Shown: positions 1-7,937 of the stretch, in pieces | How the letters are laid out: the number at the start of each line of letters is the position of its first letter | How positions within the stretch are numbered: position 1 is the stretch's first letter | The notes under the pieces: generated by a model | What the model saw: the letters and a program-made list of their open reading frames with translations, nothing else | Database searches by the model: none | Told to the model about the DNA's origin: nothing | DNA from: Candidatus Peregrinibacteria bacterium | GTDB lineage: Bacteria; Patescibacteriota; Gracilibacteria; UBA1369; LOWO2-01-FULL-3 | DNA length: 13,115 bases | NCBI GenBank assembly: GCA_016214225.1 | Contig: JACROX010000012.1 | Span: 1-13,115, forward strand | Reading direction: 5' to 3' | Translations under genes and position numbers: made by a program

Positions 1-1011
1 ATTAAATTAGACAAAAAAAATAAATACACAATTGTTCATCAAAAAGAAAATTCATTTTTCGATGGCAAAAATCACGTTATAGTCCCTAGAATAAAACAAA
101 TCAGGGGCTACGATATATATCGAAGACTCATAAAATTTCCAAAAATTTTCAAAGAATTAAAACCAGACATAGTTTTAGAAACATCACACATTGGCCCATT
201 TCGCACTCCAAAAGAAACAAAAAGAGTAACAATAATTCACGATCTTACTCCCATTCTTTTTCCACATCTCCATGAAATAAACAGCGTAATAGTCCACAAA
301 TTAGCAATGAAACATGTCATCAGAAACGCCGATCTTCTTCTAACTCCTTCCGAAAATACGAAACGCGACATTCTGCACCTATATAAAACAAAAGCAAAAA
401 TAGAAGTAATATATGAAGGAATTTCTACACCAGATCAAACCGCTCATGAACCAAAAGAAGTAGGCCTTCCGAAAATCACAACACCCTATTTCCTCTACCT
501 CGGCACCATCGAACCTCGCAAAAATCTAGATGTCCTAGTAAACACATTCCTAGAACTGAAATCCAAACACAATTTACCTCATTCTCTCGTTTTAGCGGGA
601 GAATATGGCTGGAAAATAAAACTCCTCTTAAATTGCCTTAAAAATCACCAAAAAGACATCATCCTAACAGGATATATCACAGAAGAACAAAAAGCCTCCC
701 TATACAAGCACGCGAATATTTTCATATATCCTTCTCTATACGAAGGATTTGGCTTACCGCCACTCGAAGCAATGAGTTACGGAATCCCGGCAATCTGCTC
801 AACAGGCGGAAGCCTGAAAGAGATTTTCGAGAATCATGCACTAATGTTTGAACCAAATGACAAAGAGAGCCTAAAAAAGCACATTTTGAATCTAATAAAT
901 AATCCTCAAAAACAAACGTCCCTCTCCACAAAAGGCATAGAATATTCAAAAATTTTTACATGGGAGAAAACAGCAAGGAAAATAATAGAAACATTTAAAA
1001 AAATTGTGTAA
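1..1011 (+). CDS. GT4-family glycosyltransferase, 5' end cut by window edge
   Basis: The reading frame is open from base 1 to the TAA at 1009-1011, so 336 C-terminal residues are visible. The ATG at 307 is internal: sequence upstream of it in the same frame encodes typical family features, including an IIHDLTP segment near residues 79-85. The C-terminal GT-B domain begins around residue 164 with YLGTIEPRKNL. It carries the EX7E signature of retaining GT4 enzymes, EGFGLPPLE, with glutamates near residues 248 and 256. Overall it resembles MtfB-like mannosyltransferases that use a nucleotide-sugar donor in polysaccharide assembly at the inner face of the membrane, but donor and acceptor cannot be read from sequence. 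It converges on the SLH gene across a terminator hairpin. Family assignment is firm; specificity is unknown. Confidence 0.88.
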   Translation: MKLDKKNKYTIVHQKENSFFDGKNHVIVPRIKQIRGYDIYRRLIKFPKIFKELKPDIVLETSHIGPFRTPKETKRVTIIHDLTPILFPHLHEINSVIVHKLAMKHVIRNADLLLTPSENTKRDILHLYKTKAKIEVIYEGISTPDQTAHEPKEVGLPKITTPYFLYLGTIEPRKNLDVLVNTFLELKSKHNLPHSLVLAGEYGWKIKLLLNCLKNHQKDIILTGYITEEQKASLYKHANIFIYPSLYEGFGLPPLEAMSYGIPAICSTGGSLKEIFENHALMFEPNDKESLKKHILNLINNPQKQTSLSTKGIEYSKIFTWEKTARKIIETFKKIV

Positions 1012-1021
1012 TCTTAAACAT

Positions 1022-1064
1022 CAAAAAAGAAAAAGGGAAGAACTCTTTCAAGCTCTCCCCTTTC
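1022..1064 (-). terminator. Intrinsic terminator between convergent genes
   Basis: AAAGGG at 1032-1037 pairs with CCCTTT at 1058-1063. Three further pairs (1039-1041 with 1054-1056) follow after one A.C mismatch. Read on the minus strand, the stem is followed by TTCTTTTTT, so it best serves the SLH gene. On the plus strand the hairpin is followed only by a patchy T-run and may work weakly for the GT4 gene. Confidence 0.7.
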
Positions 1065-1085
1065 ATTCAATTTTTCAAACCCCCA

Positions 1086-2738
1086 TTACAATCCAAGATA
1101 GTTTGAAACCATCGCGGCGGCCTCAACCCTTATGATTGTGTTATTTCCACTTGCGTATTTCTTTCCACCCTTCTCATATCCCTTCAACAATCCTTTCTTT
1201 TGAGCCAAGTTTAGATAGCCAGCGTACCATTCCTTCCCGCCAACATCGGCAAACATTGTTGGAGCAGCGGACAGAAGCGCTCTAAATTCTTTCTCGACGG
1301 CAGGATTTTTCTTCATGTAAGCCTCAGTCAACATCTTGAAGAACTCCGCTCTTGTGACAAGACCGTTAGGATCAAATGTAGTAGCGTTTTTACCGCTTAC
1401 AACACCCATAGTCTTCAAACAAGCAACCGAAGGAGCATACCAAGCGTCAACGGCAACATCGCTAAACGGAGCTACATTTACTTTCGCGTCCGAACATCCG
1501 GCATATCTTGCTATTACCGTAGCGGCCATAGCCCTATTCATTCCATTATTCATATTAAACACTTTCTTCCCATTTACAGTTTCACCTCCAAACAATCCGG
1601 CCTTAACAACAGTTTCAACAACGGCATATCTCCAGTCGGCTTTAGCCACACCTGCAAAGTCGTTGAACACTTTGGATAACTCCTCGCCAGCCTCAACTTT
1701 TTCTTTAGCTTCAGCGACAGGAGTTTTCTTTTTAACGGCTTCTCCTCCTCCACCACTTCCGCCACCAACAGTAGAACCAACTGACGAACTACTGGTCGAA
1801 GCACTAGCCGCATTACCGGCAATAAATGTTGTTAAATGCCTTGTAGCCACATAAACGCTTCCGGCAGCCGCGCCTGTTCCAACCACATAACAATCACCAC
1901 CCGCGGAAACACTATACTTGCTGGAATCAGTCAAATCGGTCGTGGAAGTTGTCGCGCCTGTATATTGAGAAGCGGTACATGCGGCGGATTGAGTCGTCGC
2001 GCCGGCATTATCAAGAATCACAAGAATAGGACTGGACAATGCGGCAAATCCAGTGAAAGGAATGGTAACAATAACTTCATCGCTCAAAGACAAGGCGACT
2101 CCGCCTGTCCCGATAGAAACGGACGCGATACCGCTCGCGGAAGCAAACGCGGACTGAATATTCGCGGCCAAAGCGGAAAGAGTCGTAGTTCCTGTAATAG
2201 TCAAAGCTCCCGTCCATGAAGACGTTCCCGTAATAACAAGTCCGGCGGGAAGCTTAACAGCGGTACCTGCCAAACTTGAAGTCAAACTCGTAGCGGCAGC
2301 AACAGTAGCTACACCGGCAGACGTAGTAGAGAATGTAGCGGAAGTCGGAGTACCCGAACTCGTTCCCGAAAAGAATCCCAATTTGGAATCTCCTTGCGTC
2401 CAGCTCGTACCAACAGTCGCGAAATAAGCGTAACCATAACCATATCCATACCCATAAGAATATGTACTGGTATTGGCATTAAAGCTATACCCATAACCAT
2501 ATAAATAGGAAGAATTGTCATTCCCTCCGGTTAAAGGCAGAACATTTCCTGCCGCGTCATGAGGCACCCTATAAAAGTATGACCCTATACTGGTCGACAC
2601 AGTTACAAGTCCCGTAGTGCTATTGTAGGAAAAAGCTGTTCCAAACGCCGTATTAAAAGGAACCATGGTAAAGAGAACCGCGGCAATCAAAGCCGCGCTT
2701 ATCGTTCCCTTTCGAAAAAATCTTCGTAAGTCCGTCAT
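1086..2738 (-). CDS. Secreted surface protein with three C-terminal SLH domains
   Basis: This 550-residue protein has an export signal: basic RRFFRK at residues 5-10, then a hydrophobic stretch at about 11-28 and small residues near 30-35. Next comes a tyrosine/glycine-rich stretch (about 78-105, repeated YG), then a long Ser/Thr/Ala/Gly-rich beta-type region. A GGGSGGGG linker and a charged helix-like segment (about 320-356) lead to three SLH domains, at about 357-415, 425-476 (FSDV, WYAP, FDPNGLVTRAE) and 496-550 (FADVGGKEWYAGYL). In known SLH proteins these domains anchor the protein to a cell-wall-linked polysaccharide, so the neighbouring glycosyltransferases could build its ligand; that link is inference. 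The N-terminal two-thirds match no family I recognise. It may be an S-layer or other abundant surface protein. The ATG is followed directly by the signal sequence and has no Shine-Dalgarno. Confidence 0.88.
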   Translation of the reverse strand: MTDLRRFFRKGTISAALIAAVLFTMVPFNTAFGTAFSYNSTTGLVTVSTSIGSYFYRVPHDAAGNVLPLTGGNDNSSYLYGYGYSFNANTSTYSYGYGYGYGYAYFATVGTSWTQGDSKLGFFSGTSSGTPTSATFSTTSAGVATVAAATSLTSSLAGTAVKLPAGLVITGTSSWTGALTITGTTTLSALAANIQSAFASASGIASVSIGTGGVALSLSDEVIVTIPFTGFAALSSPILVILDNAGATTQSAACTASQYTGATTSTTDLTDSSKYSVSAGGDCYVVGTGAAAGSVYVATRHLTTFIAGNAASASTSSSSVGSTVGGGSGGGGEAVKKKTPVAEAKEKVEAGEELSKVFNDFAGVAKADWRYAVVETVVKAGLFGGETVNGKKVFNMNNGMNRAMAATVIARYAGCSDAKVNVAPFSDVAVDAWYAPSVACLKTMGVVSGKNATTFDPNGLVTRAEFFKMLTEAYMKKNPAVEKEFRALLSAAPTMFADVGGKEWYAGYLNLAQKKGLLKGYEKGGKKYASGNNTIIRVEAAAMVSNYLGL

Positions 2739-2756
2739 AGATTTTAGATTTAAAAA

Positions 2757-2782
2757 ATTATAATATTGACCACAGAATTATA
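2757..2782 (-). promoter_or_regulatory. Possible promoter -10 elements of the SLH gene
   Basis: Two perfect TATAAT hexamers occur on the minus strand, at 2762-2757 and 2782-2777. The nearer one lies 18 nt from the ATG and would give a leader of about 12 nt. Neither has a convincing -35 at 16-18 nt; the best is TTGTTT at 2804-2799 for the outer one. The area is very AT-rich, so chance matches are possible. Confidence 0.35.
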
Positions 2783-2860
2783 CATAAACATACAAGTTAA
2801 ACAAAGCACAAAATTCAATTTGTAAAGAGATTTTGTAGACATAGCAGCTATTTTTTATCT

Positions 2861-4000
2861 TTATACTATTGTAGATAATCTCTCCATAAACTTCTCCTCC
2901 GACAATTCTTCATTCAAAACAATACCTCTATGTTCTTCACGACTAAACACATTTTTTAAAATCACCCGCAAGCACGCGTCAGCAAACTTTTCATAATCAT
3001 CCGCCGGAGTCAACATGGAATTTTCCCCATTCACAAGCATTCCTTTATATACCGGCAAATCGTAAGCGACAACAGAACATCCAACCTGCAACGCCTCTAA
3101 AATCGCGATCCCCTGCCCTTCAACGACAGACGGATGCGTAAACAATTTCGCGCGGCCAAGCAAACCTGCGACTTCTGATGAATCGCAACCAAACTTCAAA
3201 ATCACATCGTCATCGGAAAGTCCCAGCTCCCTTTGCCATTTTTTAAAAATCCGCATACAATTTTTTTCAACTCTCGGGACAATAAAAACAGCCTTAAAAT
3301 CGCCATATACGGCCTTAATTCGACTAAGAGCAAAAAGCACATGTTCCGGATGTTTATATTTAACAAACCTTCCCATAAAAAGCATGAAATTTTCACGCGT
3401 CGCGTTACTTTTAACAGAATCGATCTCCAGGGGATACGGATTGACAACAATTTTATCCCTAATACTCTCCCCCAAAGCTTTAACAACCTTTCCAGCGCTA
3501 AACTCCGACACGATCATAATTTTACTGGCATATTTTTTATCAAAAATCAGCTGTAATTTTTCAACAAAATACCCGATCCCTCCGCGAAAAAAACCAAACT
3601 GACTAATCCAAAATTTAAGTCCCTCCAAAGAATACACGTCATGAATAATCGCGACTTTATTTTTAGCTTTCAGAAAAGGTAAAACAAGATGCGGCGTAAA
3701 TTGATTCACAAAAACGGCATCAAAATTACGGCTAATCGAAACAGCCTCAATTAAATATTTTAACATCGAAAAAGACGTTTTCGATTTCACTTTCACACGC
3801 CTATACAAAACACCGTCTATTTTTTCTTCCGCGGACTGTTCATCAAATTCCGATATGGCCAAAACAACGGAATCAAATCCCATCAGGGCCAAAGATTTTC
3901 CGATATTATGAATGCACACTTCTCCCCCTCCGCGCGCGAAAACAGCTCCATTTGGAGATTTATACACGGACGCCTCCGACAAAATAAGCGCTTTCCTCAT
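2861..4000 (-). CDS. GT4-family glycosyltransferase
   Basis: A complete 379-residue GT-B enzyme. The N-terminal domain has the glycine-rich loop ARGGGE at residues 22-27, which sits near the donor phosphate in this family, and an AIIHDVYSLEG segment near 118-127. The C-terminal domain starts at about residue 206 (FMLFMGRFVKYKHPE) and has the EX7E motif EGQGIAILE, with E294 and E302. It probably transfers a sugar from a nucleotide donor during surface glycan synthesis. It has only moderate general resemblance to the GT4 fragment at 1-1011, so it is not a recent duplicate. It is divergent from the GT2 gene with 60 bp between the starts. No Shine-Dalgarno precedes the ATG; a TATATT lies 8 nt upstream of it, suggesting a very short leader, but no good -35 is seen. 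Confidence 0.88.
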   Translation of the reverse strand: MRKALILSEASVYKSPNGAVFARGGGEVCIHNIGKSLALMGFDSVVLAISEFDEQSAEEKIDGVLYRRVKVKSKTSFSMLKYLIEAVSISRNFDAVFVNQFTPHLVLPFLKAKNKVAIIHDVYSLEGLKFWISQFGFFRGGIGYFVEKLQLIFDKKYASKIMIVSEFSAGKVVKALGESIRDKIVVNPYPLEIDSVKSNATRENFMLFMGRFVKYKHPEHVLFALSRIKAVYGDFKAVFIVPRVEKNCMRIFKKWQRELGLSDDDVILKFGCDSSEVAGLLGRAKLFTHPSVVEGQGIAILEALQVGCSVVAYDLPVYKGMLVNGENSMLTPADDYEKFADACLRVILKNVFSREEHRGIVLNEELSEEKFMERLSTIV

Positions 4001-4060
4001 CTGTCAAAAATATAATAATTATTGTATTGTTAGGGAAACATACTAGCAGAATTTACGCGC

Positions 4061-4732
4061 ATGAGCTACAAAATTGTAATTCCGGTACACAACGAAGCTA
4101 AAAATGTTTCAAAACTTATCGACCGTTTTTCGCGGAGACATCTATCTTCAATCATAATGGTGGATGACGGATCAACAGACAAAACCTCGGAAATTATAAA
4201 AGAAAAATATCCGGAAGTTGAAGTTTTAAGACATAAAATAAATCTTGGAAAAGGGAAAAGTCTGGAAACCGGAACGCTCAAGGCGATCAAAGAAAAAACG
4301 GACATAATAATTTTCATGGACGGCGATCTTCAGCATAAACCGGAAGACATAAACAGATTTTTAAGAGCATTCAAAAAAGACAAAGACTTGGATATTCTAT
4401 TTGGAGCAAGAAAAATAGGAAGAACCATGCGCCTTATAGCGTTCATCGGGAATAAAATCCTCACGATAATCATAAACATATTTTTCAGATATTTTTTGAA
4501 CGACACTCAATGCGGATTTAGGGCGATAAGAAGCAGAGCTTTCAATAAGATAAGATGGACAAGTCCAGGCTACAGCGCGGAAACGGAAATGATAATCAAC
4601 GCCGCGAAACACAAACTGAAATACAAAGAAATCCCGATTGACACAATATATTTGGACTACTATAAAGGCACATATATATTTGACGGACTTGTTATTATGA
4701 CTAAAATACTGCTGTGGAAACTACTAAAATAA
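4061..4732 (+). CDS. GT2-family glycosyltransferase, DPM1-like
   Basis: This 223-residue GT-A enzyme resembles dolichol/polyprenyl-phosphate mannose or glucose synthases. Visible motifs are the IVIPVHNE start (residues 5-12), DDGSTD at 35-40, NLGKGK at 61-66, and the metal-binding DGD within DGDLQH (D87, D89). A hydrophobic amphipathic stretch at about 128-150 follows, then the acceptor-side NDTQCGFRAI segment. The family usually loads a sugar onto a polyprenyl phosphate at the inner membrane face, producing donors for membrane-bound GT-C enzymes. It ends 13 bp before the DUF2304 gene, and the two are almost certainly co-transcribed. No Shine-Dalgarno is visible. Confidence 0.88.
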   Translation: MSYKIVIPVHNEAKNVSKLIDRFSRRHLSSIIMVDDGSTDKTSEIIKEKYPEVEVLRHKINLGKGKSLETGTLKAIKEKTDIIIFMDGDLQHKPEDINRFLRAFKKDKDLDILFGARKIGRTMRLIAFIGNKILTIIINIFFRYFLNDTQCGFRAIRSRAFNKIRWTSPGYSAETEMIINAAKHKLKYKEIPIDTIYLDYYKGTYIFDGLVIMTKILLWKLLK

Positions 4733-4745
4733 CAACCCCCCATTT

Positions 4746-5090
4746 GTGGACGGAATAATCGGAATCCAAATCGCCTCAATAGCTTTCAGCCTTTTCATGA
4801 TCTATTTCACGTATCTCTGCTATCGCAGAAAATATTTTGGGATATACGCGCTGACGGCATGGACGGGAGTATTCGTCTTAATAATCTTCTTCATGTTATT
4901 TCCATTCCTTTTATCGCCGATTTTGCCGATTCTAAAACTGGCGCGGCTATTCGACTTATTCACAATCATCGGAATCCTCTTTTTAATAGTCATAACCTAT
5001 ATAAATTTCCTCCAAATTCAAAAACTCCGCCGCAAAATAGACGACTTCATCCAGCATAAAGCGATAGAAGACGCTTCTAAAGATCATTAA
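4746..5090 (+). CDS. DUF2304-family small membrane protein
   Basis: A 114-residue protein starting with GTG at 4746. It has three hydrophobic segments at about residues 3-25, 33-57 and 68-89, then a charged helix at 90-108 (IQKLRRKIDD and following) that could form a coiled coil. Size, topology and position directly after a DPM1-like GT2 gene match DUF2304 proteins, which recur beside such enzymes in many bacteria and archaea. A role as membrane partner of the GT2 enzyme is inference from that pairing. Its TAA (5088-5090) overlaps the stop of the convergent ugd gene by 3 bases. GTG is the only reasonable start that keeps the first membrane segment. Confidence 0.78.
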   Translation: MDGIIGIQIASIAFSLFMIYFTYLCYRRKYFGIYALTAWTGVFVLIIFFMLFPFLLSPILPILKLARLFDLFTIIGILFLIVITYINFLQIQKLRRKIDDFIQHKAIEDASKDH

Positions 5091-6394
5091 ATCCCTTCAT
5101 ACCTTAATCCAAAAGATTCAACAGTTTCTTTTTCAAAAAGATTCCGTCCATCTAGAATTAGATTACCTTTCATTAAACTTTTTACTTTCGCAAAATCCAG
5201 AGATTTAAATTCATCCCATTCCGTCACGACCAAAAGAGCATCAGCGTTTTTGCATGCTAAATAAGCATCTCTGCAATATATCACGGGAATTGTTTTAAAG
5301 ATTTTTTTGGCCGTATTTTCCGCGACAGGATCATATGCCTGAATAATTGCGTCTTCCCTTGAAAGTTTTTTAATAATAGTAATGGAAGGAGCCTCGCGCA
5401 TATCATCCGTACCAGGCTTAAAAGCTAATCCCCATATTGCAATCTTTTTATTTTTTAATGATTTAAAATTACATTTTAATTTATGATAGAGAATTTCTTT
5501 TTGTCCCTCATTTACTTTGTCGACCGCCTTAATTATTTCAAATTCATGTTTAAATTTTTTCCCGGTGCCAATAAGCCCCTTGATGTCTTTTGGAAAACAG
5601 CTTCCGCCATAGCCAATTCCTGCGTTCAAAAAATATTTTCCAATCCTTTTATCAAGACCGATTCCCTTTGCGATTGTTTTTATATTTCCTCCAGCTTTTG
5701 AACAAAAATTTGCAATTTCATTTATAAAACTGATTTTTGTGGCAAGAAAACAGTTGGACGTGTATTTTATTATTTCAGCCGTGCGTAAATCTGTGAAAAT
5801 TATTTCCGTACCATTTTCTTCAAGTGTTTTATAAAGCTTGTACATAAGCTCTTTCGCGCGATTTGTTTCCTTGCCAATAACAATTCTATCAGGGCTAAAA
5901 GTGTCTTTTATTGCAGAACCTTCTCTTAAAAATTCCGGATTTGAAACTGCGTCAAAGTCAAAATTCTTCTTTCGTTTTTTTAATTCCATTTTAATAATTT
6001 TTTTACAAAGATCACCAGTCCCAACGGGAACCGTGGACTTATTAACAAAAATCTTGTAACTATTTATACATTTCCCAAAAGATCGAGCGGATTCTTCCAC
6101 ATAATGCAGGTCAACATCTCCATTCTTCAAAGATGGCGTCCCTACGGAAGAAAAAACCACATCCGCGAACTCTATTGCGTTTTTTTGATTAGTCGAAAAA
6201 CTAAGACGATTTTGCCTAAGATTTTTCTTTACCATTTCTCCAAGACCGGGTTCATAAATAGGGATTATTCCCTTTTTCAGCCATTCTACTTTCTCCTTAT
6301 CTATATCTACACAAATAACATTGTGCCCCATTTCCGCGAAACACGCACCCGTCACAAGTCCAACATACCCCGTTCCGATCACTGTAATTTTCAT
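5087..6394 (-). CDS. ugd: UDP-glucose 6-dehydrogenase
   Basis: This enzyme oxidises UDP-glucose to UDP-glucuronate with two NAD+, in the cytoplasm, supplying uronic acids for surface polysaccharides. The 435-residue length is normal for the family. The N-terminal Rossmann motif is GTGYVGLVTG (residues 7-16). TVPVGT (121-126) and NPEFLREG (152-159) are the conserved middle motifs. Likely catalytic residues are K210 and N214 in IIKYTSNCFLATK, and the nucleophile C266 in GYGGSCFPKD. The C-terminal UDP-binding domain has WGLAFKPGTDDMREAP. It could act on a related sugar such as UDP-HexNAc, but the motifs fit glucose best. It lies downstream of the GT-C-like gene on the same strand, yet has its own promoter with the predicted transcription start on the A of the ATG. 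Confidence 0.95.
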   Translation of the reverse strand: MKITVIGTGYVGLVTGACFAEMGHNVICVDIDKEKVEWLKKGIIPIYEPGLGEMVKKNLRQNRLSFSTNQKNAIEFADVVFSSVGTPSLKNGDVDLHYVEESARSFGKCINSYKIFVNKSTVPVGTGDLCKKIIKMELKKRKKNFDFDAVSNPEFLREGSAIKDTFSPDRIVIGKETNRAKELMYKLYKTLEENGTEIIFTDLRTAEIIKYTSNCFLATKISFINEIANFCSKAGGNIKTIAKGIGLDKRIGKYFLNAGIGYGGSCFPKDIKGLIGTGKKFKHEFEIIKAVDKVNEGQKEILYHKLKCNFKSLKNKKIAIWGLAFKPGTDDMREAPSITIIKKLSREDAIIQAYDPVAENTAKKIFKTIPVIYCRDAYLACKNADALLVVTEWDEFKSLDFAKVKSLMKGNLILDGRNLFEKETVESFGLRYEGI

Positions 6395-6400
6395 ACCACC

Positions 6401-6429
6401 AGTGTAGAAGAAAATACGTCACATGCCAA
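6401..6429 (-). promoter_or_regulatory. ugd promoter, predicted leaderless transcript
   Basis: Minus-strand TTGGCA (6429-6424), a 17-nt spacer, TACACT (6406-6401), then exactly 6 nt (GGTGGT) and the ATG at 6394. Normal sigma70 spacing would start the mRNA on the ATG itself. The match is five of six at -35 and four of six at -10. Confidence 0.6.
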
Positions 6430-6433
6430 ATCC

Positions 6434-7870
6434 TCACAGCATAACAAAATTCACCGTCGCGTTCTGCACCTCAAAGACTTTTTTAAAATTCGCGGGATAC
6501 TTTGAAAAATCGGGTTTTGGATCCCGAAATCCCATAAACAGATAATAATTTCCGTATTTTTTAGCTATATCAATAAGCATTTTCGCCTTATCATCATCAG
6601 TCCCTTTAATATAGTTGAGCCACGTTCCAAAATCCCAAACAGTCTCAAAAATCCCGGGCGCCAAAGCGGTTTTTTCAGAAAATCCATACATCCAAGGAGC
6701 ATAAAAAGTATCAACAACCATTACATATTTTGAGTCAGTCTTCTCCCTTATAACGTCCAGCGCCCAAACTTCATGCGGAGTCAAAGCCGGATAAGTGGTT
6801 CGATAATACCAAACATCGAGAAAAGCCACGGCAAACAAAATCACAATCACCGAAAAAATCCTAAACGAACGCGACTCAACAATATTTCCAAACATCCTAA
6901 CGGCCATATATCCCGCGAAAGGAATCAACAACAAATCCAATTCCATAATAAATCTGTTTTCAAAAAACAGTTTAAAAAACACAATCACAAAAACAAGAAA
7001 TGTCGCCGCCCACACAGGAATAAGTTTTTTCACGATCTCTGTCTTTCTGAAATCAAAAATACTCATAACAAAACCCGCGATGCCGAATAAAACAATGCCA
7101 AACTCCAAATTCAAAAAATCCAAAAGATTGATAAAAAGTCCGCTGCGATGCGCGTCATAACTCTGCGCGCCATTGATGGAATTGATTACAACATTAACGG
7201 CGTCCCAAAAACTTTGAGGAGTTAGAAAGAACAAAAAACCCACTCCAAGCGCCATAATCGCGAGACCGATAACATGAAATTTCAAATATTTTTTCTCGGT
7301 AAAAAACACCGCTACAAAAATCCCGAAGCCCAAAAGAAGCAACTGAGGCAATTCCGTAAAAGCCAGCAAAAAAGCGAATAAATAAAATAAATAAGATTTT
7401 TTAACGTAATAAAAAAACGCGAAAAGCATCAAGGTCGCTCCCAAAATCGCTTTAAACAAATAAAATTCGGAAGCAAAAACCTGCACGTAGGAAATCGTAA
7501 AAAGAACAACGGAGATAAAAGCCGCTTTTTTCCCGAAATATTCCTTAGTCAACAAATACAAAGGCACCGCCAAAAAAGCGCTCACGAAAATATAAAAATA
7601 ATAAAGCAGAAATTTCAAAGGTATACCCAGAAAATTCACGACATAAGCCAAAAAAGAAGGCAAAAAATAAACTTGAGACGTTCTTATGTCGGAAAGAGTT
7701 TTGATACCCTCAAACATTTTTTTATAAATCCCCATGTCATAACCGAAACCATACGGGCCATGCAAAAAATAAGGAAACGCGCGATTAATCAAAAGCACAA
7801 GAAAAATCAAGGCTAAAAGCCAAAAATACACACTACTTTTTTTTTCCTTTTGAAGAATAACCTCGTTCAT
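6434..7870 (-). CDS. Multi-spanning membrane protein, possible GT-C glycosyltransferase
   Basis: From the ATG at 7870 the protein has 478 residues. A further upstream TTG at 7900 would add ten residues of no clear value, and the promoter position favours 7870. A hydrophobic segment at about residues 13-30 is followed by an outside loop with GFGYDMGIY (D45). An acidic residue in the first loop is typical of GT-C enzymes that take sugars from polyprenyl-phosphate donors. About ten more hydrophobic segments follow to about residue 360. The last 110 or so residues are mostly soluble (LTPHEVWALDVIREKTDSK and beyond) and would lie outside the membrane. No exact family is recognised; a polysaccharide or protein O-glycosylation role fits the GT2 and ugd neighbours. 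It ends with TGA at 6434-6436, evidence that TGA is a stop here. Confidence 0.75.
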   Translation of the reverse strand: MNEVILQKEKKSSVYFWLLALIFLVLLINRAFPYFLHGPYGFGYDMGIYKKMFEGIKTLSDIRTSQVYFLPSFLAYVVNFLGIPLKFLLYYFYIFVSAFLAVPLYLLTKEYFGKKAAFISVVLFTISYVQVFASEFYLFKAILGATLMLFAFFYYVKKSYLFYLFAFLLAFTELPQLLLLGFGIFVAVFFTEKKYLKFHVIGLAIMALGVGFLFFLTPQSFWDAVNVVINSINGAQSYDAHRSGLFINLLDFLNLEFGIVLFGIAGFVMSIFDFRKTEIVKKLIPVWAATFLVFVIVFFKLFFENRFIMELDLLLIPFAGYMAVRMFGNIVESRSFRIFSVIVILFAVAFLDVWYYRTTYPALTPHEVWALDVIREKTDSKYVMVVDTFYAPWMYGFSEKTALAPGIFETVWDFGTWLNYIKGTDDDKAKMLIDIAKKYGNYYLFMGFRDPKPDFSKYPANFKKVFEVQNATVNFVML

Positions 7871-7877
7871 GGCCACG

Positions 7878-7883
7878 ATACTA
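7878..7883 (-). promoter_or_regulatory. Possible -10 element just upstream of the membrane-protein start
   Basis: TAGTAT ends 7 nt before the ATG at 7870, the same arrangement as for ugd and the VIT1-like gene. No good -35 is seen: the best is TTGTTT at 7904-7899 with a 15-nt spacer. It therefore supports the ATG at 7870 only weakly. Confidence 0.35.
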
Positions 7884-7937
7884 TCACAACAAACACACAA
7901 ACAAAAATAAAATTACATCCAAGGAACCTCTCAAAAA

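Noticed and set aside
1336..1854. 172-codon plus-strand frame opposite the SLH gene
   Set aside because: It lies antisense to a protein with a clear signal peptide and SLH domains and gives a low-complexity translation. It is a shadow of the Ala/Ser/Gly-rich codons.
2838..2856. ATAGCAGCTAT followed by T6 as a terminator
   Set aside because: The stem is only 4 bp with a 3-base loop, too weak to call. The T-run would serve the plus strand, where no gene ends.
3233..3602. Small plus-strand frames within the second GT4 gene
   Set aside because: They overlap conserved GT4 coding sequence on the other strand and show no recognisable domain or initiation signal.
6434..6436. TGA read as glycine (code 25)
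   Set aside because: TGA ends the GT-C-like gene right before the ugd promoter, and no long gene in the window needs a sense TGA. The standard bacterial code fits.
7871..7900. TTG start at 7900 for the membrane protein
   Set aside because: The extra ten residues are cysteine-rich and unlike a membrane-protein start, and a -10-like TAGTAT lies 7 nt before the ATG at 7870.
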